A DNA stretch of 64,000 nucleotides from Candidatus Sodalis pierantonius str. SOPE (GTDB lineage Bacteria; Pseudomonadota; Gammaproteobacteria; Enterobacterales; Enterobacteriaceae). This document shows positions 26,346-36,064 of the stretch, piece by piece. A program made the translations under genes and the position numbers. Where the stretch lies: assembly GCF_000517405.1 (NCBI RefSeq), contig NZ_CP006568.1:1488001-1552000 (forward strand), given 5' to 3'. The notes beneath the pieces were generated by a model. It saw only the letters and a list, made by a program, of their open reading frames with translations. It was not told the DNA's origin and ran no database searches. The stretch's first letter is position 1; every line of letters begins with the position of its first letter.

Positions 26346-28317
26346 TAGGGGCCCAATAATGAGGCCTTACCTGACGCCGCGCTGCCGGCGGGCGGACGCG
26401 GGTCGGCGGGGGGTTTTGGCGGTTTACGCTTACGCCGTGCGCCTTTGACCGGCGGTTTTTCGGTCGCCGGCGGCAGACCCCGCAAGGATGAGGGCGCCGG
26501 CTGCTGGCGCGCCTGATGATATAAGTTGCTGTAGCGTTTGCGTCAAGGGCTGCATAAAATCTTAATAGCAGCACTGTTTCTCGCTTATTTGGGTGAGCGA
26601 CGATTCCCACTGCGCGGTCATATCCGGGCTGGCGGCGCTCGACGGCAGCGCATGGATCAAACCGCGTCCGCTATCGCTGGCGTGGATATAGCGTCCTTGT
26701 TTAAACAAAAAACCGCACTTAAACAATAACTCGATAATGCCGGCGCGCGTCGCTTCGGTGCCCAGCCCGTCGGTGGCGCGCAGAATTTTCTTTAGCGCTT
26801 TATCCTGGACAAAACGGGCAATCCCGGTCATCGTCGACAACAGACTGGCGTCGGTGAACGGCCGCGGCGGTTGCGTTTCACGCGCCACCACTTCCCCCCG
26901 TTCGCAAAGCAGCGTATCCCCCTTGGCGACCACCGGCAATGGCGTGCCCTCATTCTCCTCATCCCGCTCTTTCGCGCCCAGCAGCGCGCGCCAGCCGCTT
27001 TCGGCAAGAAACCGGGCGCGGGCGACAAATTTGCCCCCGGCGATAGCCAACTCGATAGTACAGCGACGAAAAACCGCGTCGGCGCAAAACTGCATCAAAT
27101 ACTGGCGCGCCACCAGACCGTAGATTTTCTGCTCGCTGTCGTTGAGCGTCCCGCGGCCGGCTCGGGCGGTGGGTATAATGGCGTGGTGCGCATCCATCTT
27201 TTTATCGTTCCAGCAGCGGTTGCGCTGGTCGGTGTTCAGTTGGCCCTGCGTCATCAGCTCGGGCTGGTGACCGGCAATGGCGGCCAACACCGCTTGACGT
27301 CCGGCGAAATGCTCTTCCGGCAAATAGCGGCAATCGGAGCGCGGATAGGTGATGAGCTTGTGGGTTTCATATAGCCGCTGACAGGTATCAAGCACCTGCT
27401 GCGCGCTGAGACCAAAACGCTTGGCGGCCTCGATTTGCAGCGCCGACAAGGAAAACGGCAGCGGCGCTGTTTCCGACTCCCGTTTGTCTTGATAGAGCAC
27501 CACCTGCGCCGACTGGCCGGTGATACAGGCTACCACATGCTCCGCCAGCGGACGATGCAGCAAGCGCCCTTCTTCGTCCTACCAACTTTCACACGCGTCG
27601 CTGGGTACCCATAGGGCGGTAAAGCGTTCTTGTGACGGCGTCACAATATGCGCTTTCACTTCAAAATAGGCTTTTGGCACGAAATGTTCTATCTCTTCTT
27701 CCCGTCTCACCACCAGGCCCAACACCGGCGTCTGCACTCTGCCTACCGACAACACCCCCTGATAGCCTGCGTTGCGTCCAATCAAGGTGTAAGCCCGGGT
27801 CATGTTGATCCCATACAGCCAGTCGGCGCGCGCGCCAGCGCCGATACGCACAACGGCACGAATTCGCTGTTATCCCGCAAACGGCTCACCGCTTTGCTGA
27901 CCGCCTGCGGATTGAGATCATTGACCAAACAGCGCTTGGCGCCGCGGCGTTTGGCCTCGTCGAGCGCCAGATAATCCAGCACCTCATCCACCAGCAGTTG
28001 CCCCTCGCGGTCGGGGTCGCCGGCGTGGATAACCTGTTCGGCCTGCGCGAGCAGAGTTTTGATCACATTCAGCTGTTTTTGCACCGCGGGCCGCGGCTGT
28101 AGCCGCCACTTTTCCGGAATAATAGGCAAATCAGCCAGCGGGCATAGCGCCCGTCATAGACGTCAGGCTGCGCCTGCTCCAGCAGATGACCAATACACCA
28201 GGTCACCACGTGATCCGGGCCGCAGGCGATATAGCCATCGCCGCGGCGATGGGGCTGCGGCAAAACATCGGCGATGGCGCGGGCCAGACTGGGTTTTTCG
28301 GCGATAAACAACTGCAT
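26312..28317 (-). pseudogene. topB: topB, DNA topoisomerase III, multiply frameshifted
   Basis: Type IA topoisomerase that decatenates replication intermediates. The start at 28317 reads MQLFIAEKPSLARAIADVLP. Lesions: a frameshift at about 28115-28130, after which PIIPEKWRLQPRP and HAGDPDREGQLLVDE (TOPRIM acidic motif) continue; another at about 27845, after which GINMTRAYTLIGRNAG and SVGRVQTPVLGLVV follow (the catalytic-Tyr region would be near TYPRSDCRYLPE); an in-frame TAG at 27579-27581; and a shift at about 26570 near the 3' end. The basic tail (GARRKRKPPKPP) can still be read and ends near 26312, overlapping nudG. The E. coli neighbour selD is absent downstream. Confidence 0.9.
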
Positions 28318-28373
28318 GTGTGATGTGTATACCTAATGATAAGCAACCGTCTTGAGCGCCACAGCATAGCATT

Positions 28374-28823
28374 TTACGCCTGCGGGCGCTGCGTCTTGCG
28401 CATATGCTGCGATACGCATCGCTGCCGGCGCGGGTCGAACATCGGCCGCCGACGCGCAATCAAAAGCGGCGCACGAAGGCGTCGGTAGCCGGCGGAAACC
28501 ACCTGTTCCCAGCGCGGTACGTTACTTTGGCTATCGCAGTAGGCCACGACCGCGATAATCAACGGCGCGCGAAACGGCGCCTGTTTCGCTTTTTCAATGC
28601 CTTTGGGATCCATGCCGGCGTTAATCGCCGACTGGCTGAGCAACTCGCTCAGCCGAGTGCGGCCTTCGCCTTCGATGAGGATGAAGCGCCACGGTTGCAA
28701 AGCGCCATGGTCCGGCGCGCGCATACCCGCACGCAGCAGCAGGTCCAGCGCCTCACCGGCCGGCGCGGGCTCGGTTAAACGGGAAGCAGAGCGGCGATTT
28801 AGTAACAGTTCCAATGTATCCAT
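28374..28823 (-). pseudogene. ydjA: ydjA, nitroreductase-like flavoprotein, C-terminally truncated
   Basis: The start at 28823 reads MDTLELLLNRRSASRL, then the FMN-binding region RAGMRAPDHGALQPWRF and PFRAPLIIAVVA. Homology ends after VPRWEQVVSAG at about 28490. The following 39 codons (YRRLRAPLLIARRRP...) are unrelated to the expected CAVMAMQMAA and look like out-of-frame or foreign sequence. E. coli YdjA has 183 residues; about 112 genuine ones remain. It is divergent from sppA, as in E. coli. Confidence 0.82.
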
Positions 28824-29047
28824 GAGTTCACTCCTAAGGTAGAATAAGGCGTTAACGGTATCATAGCGCCCTGACCTGTAATAGCGTGCTACCGTTGTTG
28901 AGGGCGGCGGCAAACCCGCTTTTCTCCGTACGCCCGGGGCGAGGGCCTGAACGCGCGGCGGTAAGGTTTACCTGTAGCGTTTTTTAGAGCGCGGCCGAAC
29001 AAATTTTATATTATGATTTTGGACTTCGCTGTTTTATTGGAGATCAC

Positions 29048-30901
29048 ATGCGCACATTGTGGCGAATTATTTCCGGCCCGTTTAAATGGGGCTGGCGTTT
29101 ACTGAATTTTATCCGCGAATTTATCTTCAACGTATTTCTAGTGGTCCTCATCATCGTGGTGGTCGGGATCTATTTACAAGTGCGGCACACGCCGCCGACG
29201 CCGACAAAAGGCGCATTGGTGATGGATCTGACCGGCACCGTGGTCGATAAGCCGGCAATGAATAACAAAGTCCGTCAGCTCGGCCGCGAATTGCTCGGCG
29301 CTTCCAGCAACCGGCTGCGGGAAAATTCGCTGTTTGACGTGGTGGATACGCTGCGCCAGGCGAAAGGCGACGCCAATATCACCGGGCTGGTACTGTCGCT
29401 GAAAGATTTCGCCGGGGCGGATCAGGCCTCGCTGCAGTACATCGGTAAAGCGTTGCGTGAATTCCGCGATAGCGGCAAACCCATCTACGCCGTGGGCGAC
29501 AGTTATAGCCAGGCGCAATACTTCCTTGCCAGCTATGCCAATAAAATCTATCTCACGCCCCAGGGCGCGGTGGATTTACACGGTATCGCCACGAATAACC
29601 TTTACTACAAAACCTTACTCGATAAGCTAAAGGTCAATAGCCACATCTTCCGCGTCGGCACGTATAAGTCCGCGGTCGAACCTTTCCTGCACGACAATAT
29701 GTCCGACGACGCCCGCGAGGCCGATAGCCGTTGGGTAGGTCAGCTTTGGCAGCATTATCTGACGACGGCCGCGGCCAACCGGCAAATTACGCCGCAGCAG
29801 CTGTTCCCGGGCGCCCAAGCAATGCTGGACGGTCTGCGCGCGGTTCAGGGCAATACCGCGCAATTTGCCCTTAATAACAAATGGGTCGATGAAGTGGCGT
29901 CCCGTTCGGCGATTGACGACGCGCTGACCAAGGCTTTTGGCTGGAACAAGCGCGACAAAGCGTACAAAGGCATCAGTATTTACGATTATCAGCCGGCGAC
30001 GCCGTCGCAGCAGGGCAGGCAAATCGCCGTGATCTTCGCCAATGGCGCCATTATCGACGGCCCGGAAACACCGGGGTCGGTCGGAGGCGACACTACCGCC
30101 GACCAGATCCGCGATGCCAGGTTGGATCCCGATATCAAAGCCATTGTGTTCCGGGTTAACAGCCCCGGCGGCAGTGTCACCCCCTCCGAAGTTATCCGCT
30201 CTGAGCTGGCCGCCGCACGCGCCGCGGGCAAACCGGTAGTGGTGTCCATGGGTGGCGTCGCGGCCTCGGGCGGTTATTGGGTCTCCACCCCCGCCAATTA
30301 CATCATCGCCAGCGCCAGCACGCTGACCGGATCGATTGGTATCTTCGGGGTGATCAACACCGTGGAGAGCTCTCTTGACAGCATCGGCGTCCACACCGAT
30401 GGCGTCGCGACCTCGCCGCTGGCGGATGTGTCGATAACCAAAACGCTGCCGTCGGAATTCTCGCAGATGATGCAGCTTAACGTCGAAAATGGTTATCACA
30501 ACTTTATCGACCTGGTGGCGCAGTTCCGCCACATGACGCCGGAGGAAGTCGATAAGATCGGCCAAGGCCATGTTTGGATCGGTAGCGATGCAGCACAAAA
30601 CGGCCTGGTGGACCAGTTGGGGGACTTCGATGACGCGGTAAGTAAAGCCGCCGAACTGGCGCAGTTGAAGCAATACCAGTTGAACTGGTATCTGGATGAG
30701 CCGGGCCTGCTGGATTTACTGTTTACGCAAATCAGCGCGTCGGTATATGCCGTACTGCCCAGTGTGATTCAATCCTGGCTGCCGGCGCCGGTTACCCAGG
30801 TGGTGGACCGGCTGAAGATGGATGCCGGCCTGGGGTTCAACTGGAACGATCCGCAAAACCGCTACGCGTTCTGTCTCTCCTGCGAGCAAGTGGTGCGCTA
30901 A
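29048..30901 (+). CDS. sppA: Signal peptide peptidase SppA (protease IV)
   Basis: 617 residues. An N-terminal membrane anchor (FIFNVFLVVLIIVVVGIYL) is followed by two tandem S49 domains. The catalytic Lys lies in FRVGTYKSAVEPF of the first domain and the nucleophilic Ser in VSMGGVAASGGYWVS of the second. The Lys-Ser dyad formed across the two domains is characteristic. It degrades cleaved signal peptides in the inner membrane facing the periplasm. TGGAGATC precedes the ATG. Length and motifs are complete. Confidence 0.96.
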   Translation: MRTLWRIISGPFKWGWRLLNFIREFIFNVFLVVLIIVVVGIYLQVRHTPPTPTKGALVMDLTGTVVDKPAMNNKVRQLGRELLGASSNRLRENSLFDVVDTLRQAKGDANITGLVLSLKDFAGADQASLQYIGKALREFRDSGKPIYAVGDSYSQAQYFLASYANKIYLTPQGAVDLHGIATNNLYYKTLLDKLKVNSHIFRVGTYKSAVEPFLHDNMSDDAREADSRWVGQLWQHYLTTAAANRQITPQQLFPGAQAMLDGLRAVQGNTAQFALNNKWVDEVASRSAIDDALTKAFGWNKRDKAYKGISIYDYQPATPSQQGRQIAVIFANGAIIDGPETPGSVGGDTTADQIRDARLDPDIKAIVFRVNSPGGSVTPSEVIRSELAAARAAGKPVVVSMGGVAASGGYWVSTPANYIIASASTLTGSIGIFGVINTVESSLDSIGVHTDGVATSPLADVSITKTLPSEFSQMMQLNVENGYHNFIDLVAQFRHMTPEEVDKIGQGHVWIGSDAAQNGLVDQLGDFDDAVSKAAELAQLKQYQLNWYLDEPGLLDLLFTQISASVYAVLPSVIQSWLPAPVTQVVDRLKMDAGLGFNWNDPQNRYAFCLSCEQVVR

Positions 30902-30963
30902 AGGAGCCGGCGCCGTTACCGCATCGCAACGGCCCGGCGCGCCAGCGCCCTCGCCAACACCAA

Positions 30964-30990
30964 CGCCCGGTCTGAACCGGGCGTTTTTTT
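30964..30990 (+). terminator. Intrinsic terminator after sppA
   Basis: CGCCCGGT-CTGA-ACCGGGCG followed by seven T residues. Confidence 0.92.
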
Positions 30991-31080
30991 CTGCTTGCGA
31001 CGCGTTACGCCGCGGGCGGCTGGTGTTATTTAATAAGTGCCTTATAATTGGCGCAACTGCCCACTACGCGTCGCGCTCCC

Positions 31081-32136
31081 ATGCAGAAGAAATCCATTTA
31101 CGTCGCCTATACCGGCGGCACTATCGGCATGCAGCGCTCGGACAATGGCTACGTGCCGGTTTCCGGGCACCTACAGCGTCAACTGGCGCGGATGCCGGAA
31201 TTCTACCGCCCCGAAATGCCGGACTTTACCGTGCATGAATACGTCCCGCTGATCGATTCATCGGACATGACGCCCGACGACTGGCAAGCCATCGCCCGCG
31301 ATATCGCCGCCAACTATGACCGCTATGATGGCTTTGTTATCCTGCACGGGACGGATACCATGGCCTTTACCGCCTCGGCGCTGTCGTTCATGCTGGAGAA
31401 TCTCGATAAGCCGGTCATCGTCACCGGCTCGCAAATACTCCTGGAAGCGCTCCGCTCCGACGGGCAAACCAATCTGCTCAACGCTCTGTATCTGGCCGCC
31501 CATTATCCGGTCAAGGAAGTCGGTTTGTTTTTCAATAACAAACTGTTGCACGGCAACCGTACTACTAAGGCCCATGCCGATGGGTTCGATGCCTTCGCCT
31601 CACCGAATTTGCCGCCGTTGCTGGAGGCGGGTATCCATATCCGCCGTCTTACGCCCTCACCGGCAAGCGCGGAAGGTGGCCCGCTTATCGTGCATCCCAT
31701 AACGCCCCAACCTGTCGGGGTGGTCACCCTCTACCCCGGGATTTCCGCGGACGTGGTCGGCAACTTTCTGCGCCAGCCGGTGCGCGCACTGATTCTGCGC
31801 TCCTATGGCGTGGACAATGCGCCGCAGCACCCGGCGCTATTGCACGAACTTAAGCAAGCGGACGACCGTGGTATTGTGGTGGTCAATCTGACGCAATGTC
31901 TCTCCGGCCGGGTGGATATGGGCGGCTATGCCACCGGCAACACCCTGGCCCGCGCAGGGGTCCTTAGCGGTTTTGATATGACGGTGGAAGCCGCCCTGAC
32001 CAAGCTGCATTTTTTACTTAGCCAATCGTTGCCCTACCAGGATATCCGCCGTCTCATGCAGCAGGATCTGCGCGGCGAATTGAGCAGCAGCGATGCATCA
32101 GGAGAAAGCCATAGCCAGAGCATTATTGTTGGTTGA
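31081..32136 (+). CDS. ansA: L-asparaginase I (cytoplasmic)
   Basis: 351 residues, hydrolysing asparagine to aspartate. It starts MQKKSIYVAYTGGTIGMQRS with nucleophile Thr in GGTIG, followed by the second catalytic motif LHGTDTMAFTASA and the KAHADGFDAF loop. The E. coli protein is 338 residues. The C-terminus here is extended (SSSDASGESHSQSIIVG) over the start of pncA, suggesting loss of the original stop. The normally conserved SQIPLAELRSDG reads SQILLEALRSDG, with three substitutions next to the active site. No good ribosome site precedes the ATG. Open, but possibly impaired. Confidence 0.88.
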   Translation: MQKKSIYVAYTGGTIGMQRSDNGYVPVSGHLQRQLARMPEFYRPEMPDFTVHEYVPLIDSSDMTPDDWQAIARDIAANYDRYDGFVILHGTDTMAFTASALSFMLENLDKPVIVTGSQILLEALRSDGQTNLLNALYLAAHYPVKEVGLFFNNKLLHGNRTTKAHADGFDAFASPNLPPLLEAGIHIRRLTPSPASAEGGPLIVHPITPQPVGVVTLYPGISADVVGNFLRQPVRALILRSYGVDNAPQHPALLHELKQADDRGIVVVNLTQCLSGRVDMGGYATGNTLARAGVLSGFDMTVEAALTKLHFLLSQSLPYQDIRRLMQQDLRGELSSSDASGESHSQSIIVG

Positions 32137-32751
32137 TTTACAAAATGATTTCTGCGCCGGCGGCGCCGCAGGGCGATGCGGTGATCCCCATGGCCAATGC
32201 GGCGCTGGTGCTGTGCGCCCGGCGGAGCATTCCCGCGGTGGCCAGCCAGGACTGGCATCCACGGGATCACGGCAGTTTCGCCATTAACGCGGCAGCCGGT
32301 CAATACGCTCGGCGTACTGGAGGGGCTTGAGCAGATTTGGTGGCCGGTGCATTGCGTGCAAGATACCCCGGGCGCGGACTTCCATCCCCGGCTTAACCGC
32401 ACGGATCTGGCGGCGGTATTTCGCAAAGGCGAACAGCGCCATATCAACAGTTACAGCACCTTTTTTGACAACGGGCGCCGGGCGCAGACCGCCCTGGACG
32501 GCTGGCTGCGCGCGCACGACATCGACCGGCTGACCGTCTTGGGATTGGCCACGGATTATTGCGTGAAATACAGCGTGCTGGACGCCCTGCATTTGGGCTA
32601 CGCCGTCGAGGTGCTCACCGACGGCTGCCGCGGCGTCAATTTGCAGCCGGAGGACAGCGCCGAGGCGCTGCGGGAAATGGCGCGCCGCGGCGCAGAAATG
32701 CTGACGCTGGACGCCTTCGCCGCGCGGCTGGAGACCTGCGAGGTTCGCTAA
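32111..32751 (+). pseudogene. pncA: pncA, nicotinamidase, frameshifted twice
   Basis: PncA converts nicotinamide to nicotinate for NAD salvage. RALLLVDLQNDFCAGGA (with the catalytic Asp) is in the first frame. A shift near 32165 leads to GDAVIPMANAAL and SQDWHPRDHGSFA, including the metal-binding Asp and His. A second shift near 32300 leads to LGVLEGLEQIWWPVHCVQDT and ATDYCVKYSVLDAL with the nucleophile Cys. The C-terminus at 32751 is normal. The probable start codon reads ATA at 32111-32113, 5 bases after an AGGAGA site, so the ATG appears mutated. The gene overlaps the extended ansA end. Confidence 0.88.
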
Positions 32752-32906
32752 CCCCCAAGCCCCCCCCCGCCGAGCGGATAATCGGCGCTTTGAAGCGCCT
32801 CGCCGACAGTCCGCCGAGACGCCGTTGCGTCCAGGGTGAGATCCCGTCGCGCGCTGAGCCGCCGGAGGCGCAAACGAAGCCCATCAGAGCAATCCGCGCC
32901 GGCGCC

Positions 32907-33179
32907 TTATTGGGGTTTCAGTACGTCGACGGTCCCGGCCTTCAGTTCTTCCAGCAAGGCACGCTTACTCCTCATAGTAATCTGGCCATCGGTACCGATG
33001 CTCATATGCTCGGGATGACGGTTATGACGCGACTGCCACAGCATAACCATCTGCAAACAGTTGGCTTGCTGCTCCGGCGTTAGCGCCACCCCGGCGGGCC
33101 ATTTGCCCAATTCCACGGCCGTCATCAGCCGTTGATAAATCTCCGGCGTCATCGTCGCCAGAAGCGCTACAACATCCAT
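32907..33179 (-). CDS. yeaC: YeaC, DUF1315 protein
   Basis: 90 residues starting MDVVALLATMTPEIYQRLMT. It has the conserved TAVELGKWPAGVALT and CLQMVMLWQSRHN of the family. An ATG 15 bases upstream is less likely because AAAGGT is correctly spaced for 33179. Function unknown. The order yeaC-msrB-gapA is as in E. coli. It appears intact. Confidence 0.88.
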   Translation of the reverse strand: MDVVALLATMTPEIYQRLMTAVELGKWPAGVALTPEQQANCLQMVMLWQSRHNRHPEHMSIGTDGQITMRSKRALLEELKAGTVDVLKPQ

Positions 33180-33227
33180 TGCCGCACCTTTCATGTGGAA
33201 TAATTAGCTAAATCGATAAATCTGGGC

Positions 33228-33641
33228 TTATCCGGCAACCTCTTCGCCGTTTTCACCGTCCTTGAAGCGCATAGAGGCGCTGTTGACGCAAAACCGCGTT
33301 CCGGTGGGTTGCGGCCCGTCGGGGAAAACATGCCCTAAATGGGCATCGCAGGTGCCGCAGCGGATTTCCACCCGCTGCATACCGTGGGTGTTATCCTCAA
33401 GGTAGCGGATGGCCTCGTCGCTCACCGGCTCATAAAAGCTCGGCCAGCCACAGCCTGATTCGTATTTCGTTTCGGAGTAGAATAGCGGCGCATGGCAAAC
33501 CAGGCAATGGTACTGCCCCGTTCGATTATTTTCCAGCAGCTTACCGCTGTAAGGCGGTTCAGTGCCGCGTTGTTGGGTGACATAGCGCTGCATGTCGGTC
33601 ATTGCTTCATCGGGTAATCGTGAGGGTGTATTATTGGCCAT
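33228..33641 (-). CDS. msrB: Peptide-methionine (R)-S-oxide reductase
   Basis: 137 residues, reducing the R-sulfoxide of methionine in proteins. Zinc CxxC pairs lie in YHCLVCHAPLF and IRCGTCDAHLGHVF. The catalytic region is GCGWPSFYEPV and the resolving/catalytic Cys is in GTRFCVNSASMRF. The start MANNTPSRL at 33641 matches the E. coli N-terminus; upstream in-frame codons extend into the gapA control region. It is divergent from gapA. Confidence 0.94.
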   Translation of the reverse strand: MANNTPSRLPDEAMTDMQRYVTQQRGTEPPYSGKLLENNRTGQYHCLVCHAPLFYSETKYESGCGWPSFYEPVSDEAIRYLEDNTHGMQRVEIRCGTCDAHLGHVFPDGPQPTGTRFCVNSASMRFKDGENGEEVAG

Positions 33642-33762
33642 TGTTACACGTCTCTGGCGAGGGATGGGAAAGCTTTCCAGTAGAGCCATTATAACAAATA
33701 ATTAACAACACGGCAGGCAATTTTGGCATAAACTCTATAATGAAATGTTGTAGCCGTGGAAA

Positions 33763-33778
33763 TGTGATTCTTATCACA
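33763..33778. promoter_or_regulatory. CRP-cAMP site, perfect consensus palindrome
   Basis: TGTGATTCTTATCACA matches the TGTGA-N6-TCACA consensus on both half-sites. It lies in the msrB-gapA divergent region, about 135-150 bases upstream of the gapA P1-like -35, and could control either gene. E. coli gapA is also CRP-responsive. Confidence 0.7.
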
Positions 33779-33912
33779 AATTGCAACTTCGCAGTTTATA
33801 TTGGACGATGACGACCCCATATGAGCTGCAGGTGTGTTGACGTCAATTGCGTACATATCGTGCGCTGAACGGGGTGTGGATTGATTTGTCGCAACTATTG
33901 ACACGATTCTGC

Positions 33913-33940
33913 TTGACGCTGCGCGAGGTTTTTGTAAATT
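33913..33940 (+). promoter_or_regulatory. gapA promoter (P1-like)
   Basis: TTGACG, a 16-base spacer and TAAATT, 44 bases before the gapA ATG. The surrounding TTGACGCTGCG...GGTTTTTGTAA is the same as that of the strong vegetative gapA promoter of E. coli. Confidence 0.7.
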
Positions 33941-33983
33941 TACAAGTAACCTTTTATTCATTATTAAATAGGTGGTGGAATAT

Positions 33984-34982
33984 ATGACTATCAAAGTAGG
34001 TATCAACGGTTTTGGCCGTATCGGTCGTATTGTTTTCCGTGCTGCGCAGGAACGTAACGACATTGAAATCGTTGCCATCAACGACCTGCTGGATGCGGAT
34101 TATATGGCCTACATGTTGAAGTACGACTCAACCCATGGTCGCTTCAACGGCACCGTCGCCGTGGAAAACGGTCATCTGGTGGTAAACGGTAAAACCATCC
34201 GCTGTACCTCTGAGAAAGATCCGGCTAACCTGAAGTGGGGCGAGGTCGACGTCGACGTTGTCGCCGAAGCCACCGGTATCTTCCTGACCGACGAAACCGC
34301 GCGCAAGCACATCACCGCCGGCGCTAAAAAAGTGGTGCTGACCGGGCCGTCCAAAGATAACACCCCGATGTTCGTTATGGGCGTTAACCACAAAGCCTAT
34401 GATGGCCAGGATATCGTGTCCAACGCCTCTTGTACCACCAACTGCCTGGCGCCGCTGGCCAAGGTTATCAACGACAATTTCGGTATTGTTGAAGCCCTGA
34501 TGACCACCGTTCACGCCACTACCGCCACCCAGAAAACCGTCGATGGCCCGTCTCATAAAGACTGGCGCGGCGGCCGCGGCGCGTCCCAGAACATCATTCC
34601 GTCCTCGACGGGCGCCGCCAAAGCGGTAGGTAAAGTCATTCCCGAGCTGAACGGTAAACTGACCGGTATGTCCTTCCGCGTCCCGACGCCGAACATCTCG
34701 GTTGTCGACCTGACCGCGCGTCTGGAAAAACCGGCTTCCTATGAAGACATCTGCGACGCCATCAAAAAAGCCGCTGAAGGCGAGCTGAAAGGCGTGATGG
34801 GCTACACCGATGAAGACGTGGTATCTACCGATTTCAACGGCGAGAAGCTGACCTCCGTATTCGATGCCAAAGCGGGTATCGCGCTGAACGACAAATTTGT
34901 CAAATTGGTCGCATGGTACGATAACGAAACCGGCTATTCCAATAAAGTGTTGGATCTGATCTCCCATATCGCCAATAAATAA
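33984..34982 (+). CDS. gapA: Glyceraldehyde-3-phosphate dehydrogenase A
   Basis: 332 residues starting MTIKVGINGFGRIGRIVFRA (Rossmann GxGRIGR). The catalytic Cys is in SNASCTTNCLAPLA, the activating His in TTVHATTATQ, and SFRVPTPNISVVDLT and WYDNETGYSNKV are present. The earlier GTG at 33972 is not needed; the ATG at 33984 matches the conserved N-terminus. It is a central glycolytic enzyme with strong codon bias, as expected for high expression. Confidence 0.98.
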   Translation: MTIKVGINGFGRIGRIVFRAAQERNDIEIVAINDLLDADYMAYMLKYDSTHGRFNGTVAVENGHLVVNGKTIRCTSEKDPANLKWGEVDVDVVAEATGIFLTDETARKHITAGAKKVVLTGPSKDNTPMFVMGVNHKAYDGQDIVSNASCTTNCLAPLAKVINDNFGIVEALMTTVHATTATQKTVDGPSHKDWRGGRGASQNIIPSSTGAAKAVGKVIPELNGKLTGMSFRVPTPNISVVDLTARLEKPASYEDICDAIKKAAEGELKGVMGYTDEDVVSTDFNGEKLTSVFDAKAGIALNDKFVKLVAWYDNETGYSNKVLDLISHIANK

Positions 34983-35001
34983 GTCTGGTGACCGGATGAC
35001 G

Positions 35002-35036
35002 AAAGGGCGGCAGCGATGTCGCCCTTTTCTTTTACT
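35002..35036 (+). terminator. Intrinsic terminator after gapA
   Basis: AAAGGGCG...CGCCCTTT with a 10-base loop, then TCTTTT. Confidence 0.85.
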
Positions 35037-35050
35037 CAGGAGGTATAACG

Positions 35051-35923
35051 ATGTTTGACTCTCTTTTTGCGTTGCCCGTCAAATAAACCCTGTCGCCGTC
35101 TCTAACGCTACGCCAGCAAGATGAATTGCCGCTGGTGGTGGTCGAACATCCGCAGGTACGGGCGGCGGTGACACTGCAGGGCGCGCATCTTGTCGCCTGG
35201 CAGCCGGCCGGCGAAAAGCCGGTACTGTGGTTAAGCGAAAAAAGCGCCTTCCAGGAAGGCGTGGCCATCCGCGGCGGCGTACCGATCTGTTGGCCCTGGT
35301 TTGGTAAGGTTGCCACTCCCAACCACGGCTTCGCCCGCATCCTTCCCTGGGAATTAAGCGACCACAGCGAGGACGATAAACAGGTCCACTTGACCTTTAC
35401 CCTGCGCGATAGCACCTTGACTGAACCGTTTTTCCCCCATCCGTTCACAGCTTAAGGCCCACTTTACCCTCGGGCAAACGTGCAGTATCGAACTGGTGGC
35501 AGAGGGTGAGTATCAGACGACGTCCGCGCTGCATAGCTACTTCACCGTGGGGGCCATTGGCGATATCCACGTCAGCGGGCTCGGCGACAGCTTTATCGAT
35601 AAAGTCAACGGCGGCAAGGCTGAACAACAACAGGGCGATGTGACCTTCGCCGGCGAGGTGGATCGCGTCTATACCGCACCTGAGCCGACAAGCCTTATTA
35701 TGATCCGGTGCTGGGGCGGGTCATCGAAGTTCACCATCAACACCATAGCGACGTGGTGGCCTGGAACTGCGGGCAGTCCCTTTCGCAATCGATCGGCGAT
35801 TTCGCCGACGACAGTTATCTGAGCTATGTGTGCGTGGAGACGACGCGGGTGAACGATCCGCTGGTCAGTACGGCCGCGGCGCCGGCGCGTTTACGGCAGA
35901 CGCTGCGCCTGCGCAAGTCCTAA
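35051..35923 (+). pseudogene. yeaD: yeaD, glucose-6-phosphate 1-epimerase-like, multiply broken
   Basis: Hexose-6-phosphate mutarotase family. The ATG at 35051 after a CAGGAGGTATAACG site opens MFDSLFALPVK and meets TAA at 35084-35086. Homology continues in frame as DELPLVVVEHPQVRAAVTLQGAHLVAWQPAGEK, ending at TEPFFPHPFTA near 35450. It shifts and resumes with YQTTSALHSYFTVG and VSGLGDSFIDKVNGGK, then shifts again to RVIEVHHQHHSDVVAWNCG, ending RLRKS at 35923. At least one nonsense and two frameshift lesions, clearly non-functional. Confidence 0.88.
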
Positions 35924-36040
35924 GCCATCGCTGTGGCGGTGCCCAGCGCCCAGCAGACCGGTTTCTGGCGAATGCTGCCCCTGAGCAAGCTCGCCGCCAA
36001 TGCTATGACGGCGCCCAATCCTGATCGTGCGCTAAAATCA

Positions 36041-36057
36041 GGCCCGCGATAGCGGGC
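36041..36057. terminator. Convergent terminator between yeaD and yeaE
   Basis: GGCCCGC-GAT-AGCGGGCC hairpin located just after both convergent genes. T-rich sequence follows on the minus strand. Confidence 0.65.
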
Positions 36058-36064
36058 CTTGGCT

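Noticed and set aside
29627..30673. 348-codon open frame antisense to sppA
   Set aside because: A shadow of a GC-rich intact gene. It has no ribosome site and its composition mirrors the sppA codons; no motif is visible.
34128..34967. 279-codon open frame antisense to gapA
   Set aside because: Complementary shadow of a strongly codon-biased gene, without independent support.
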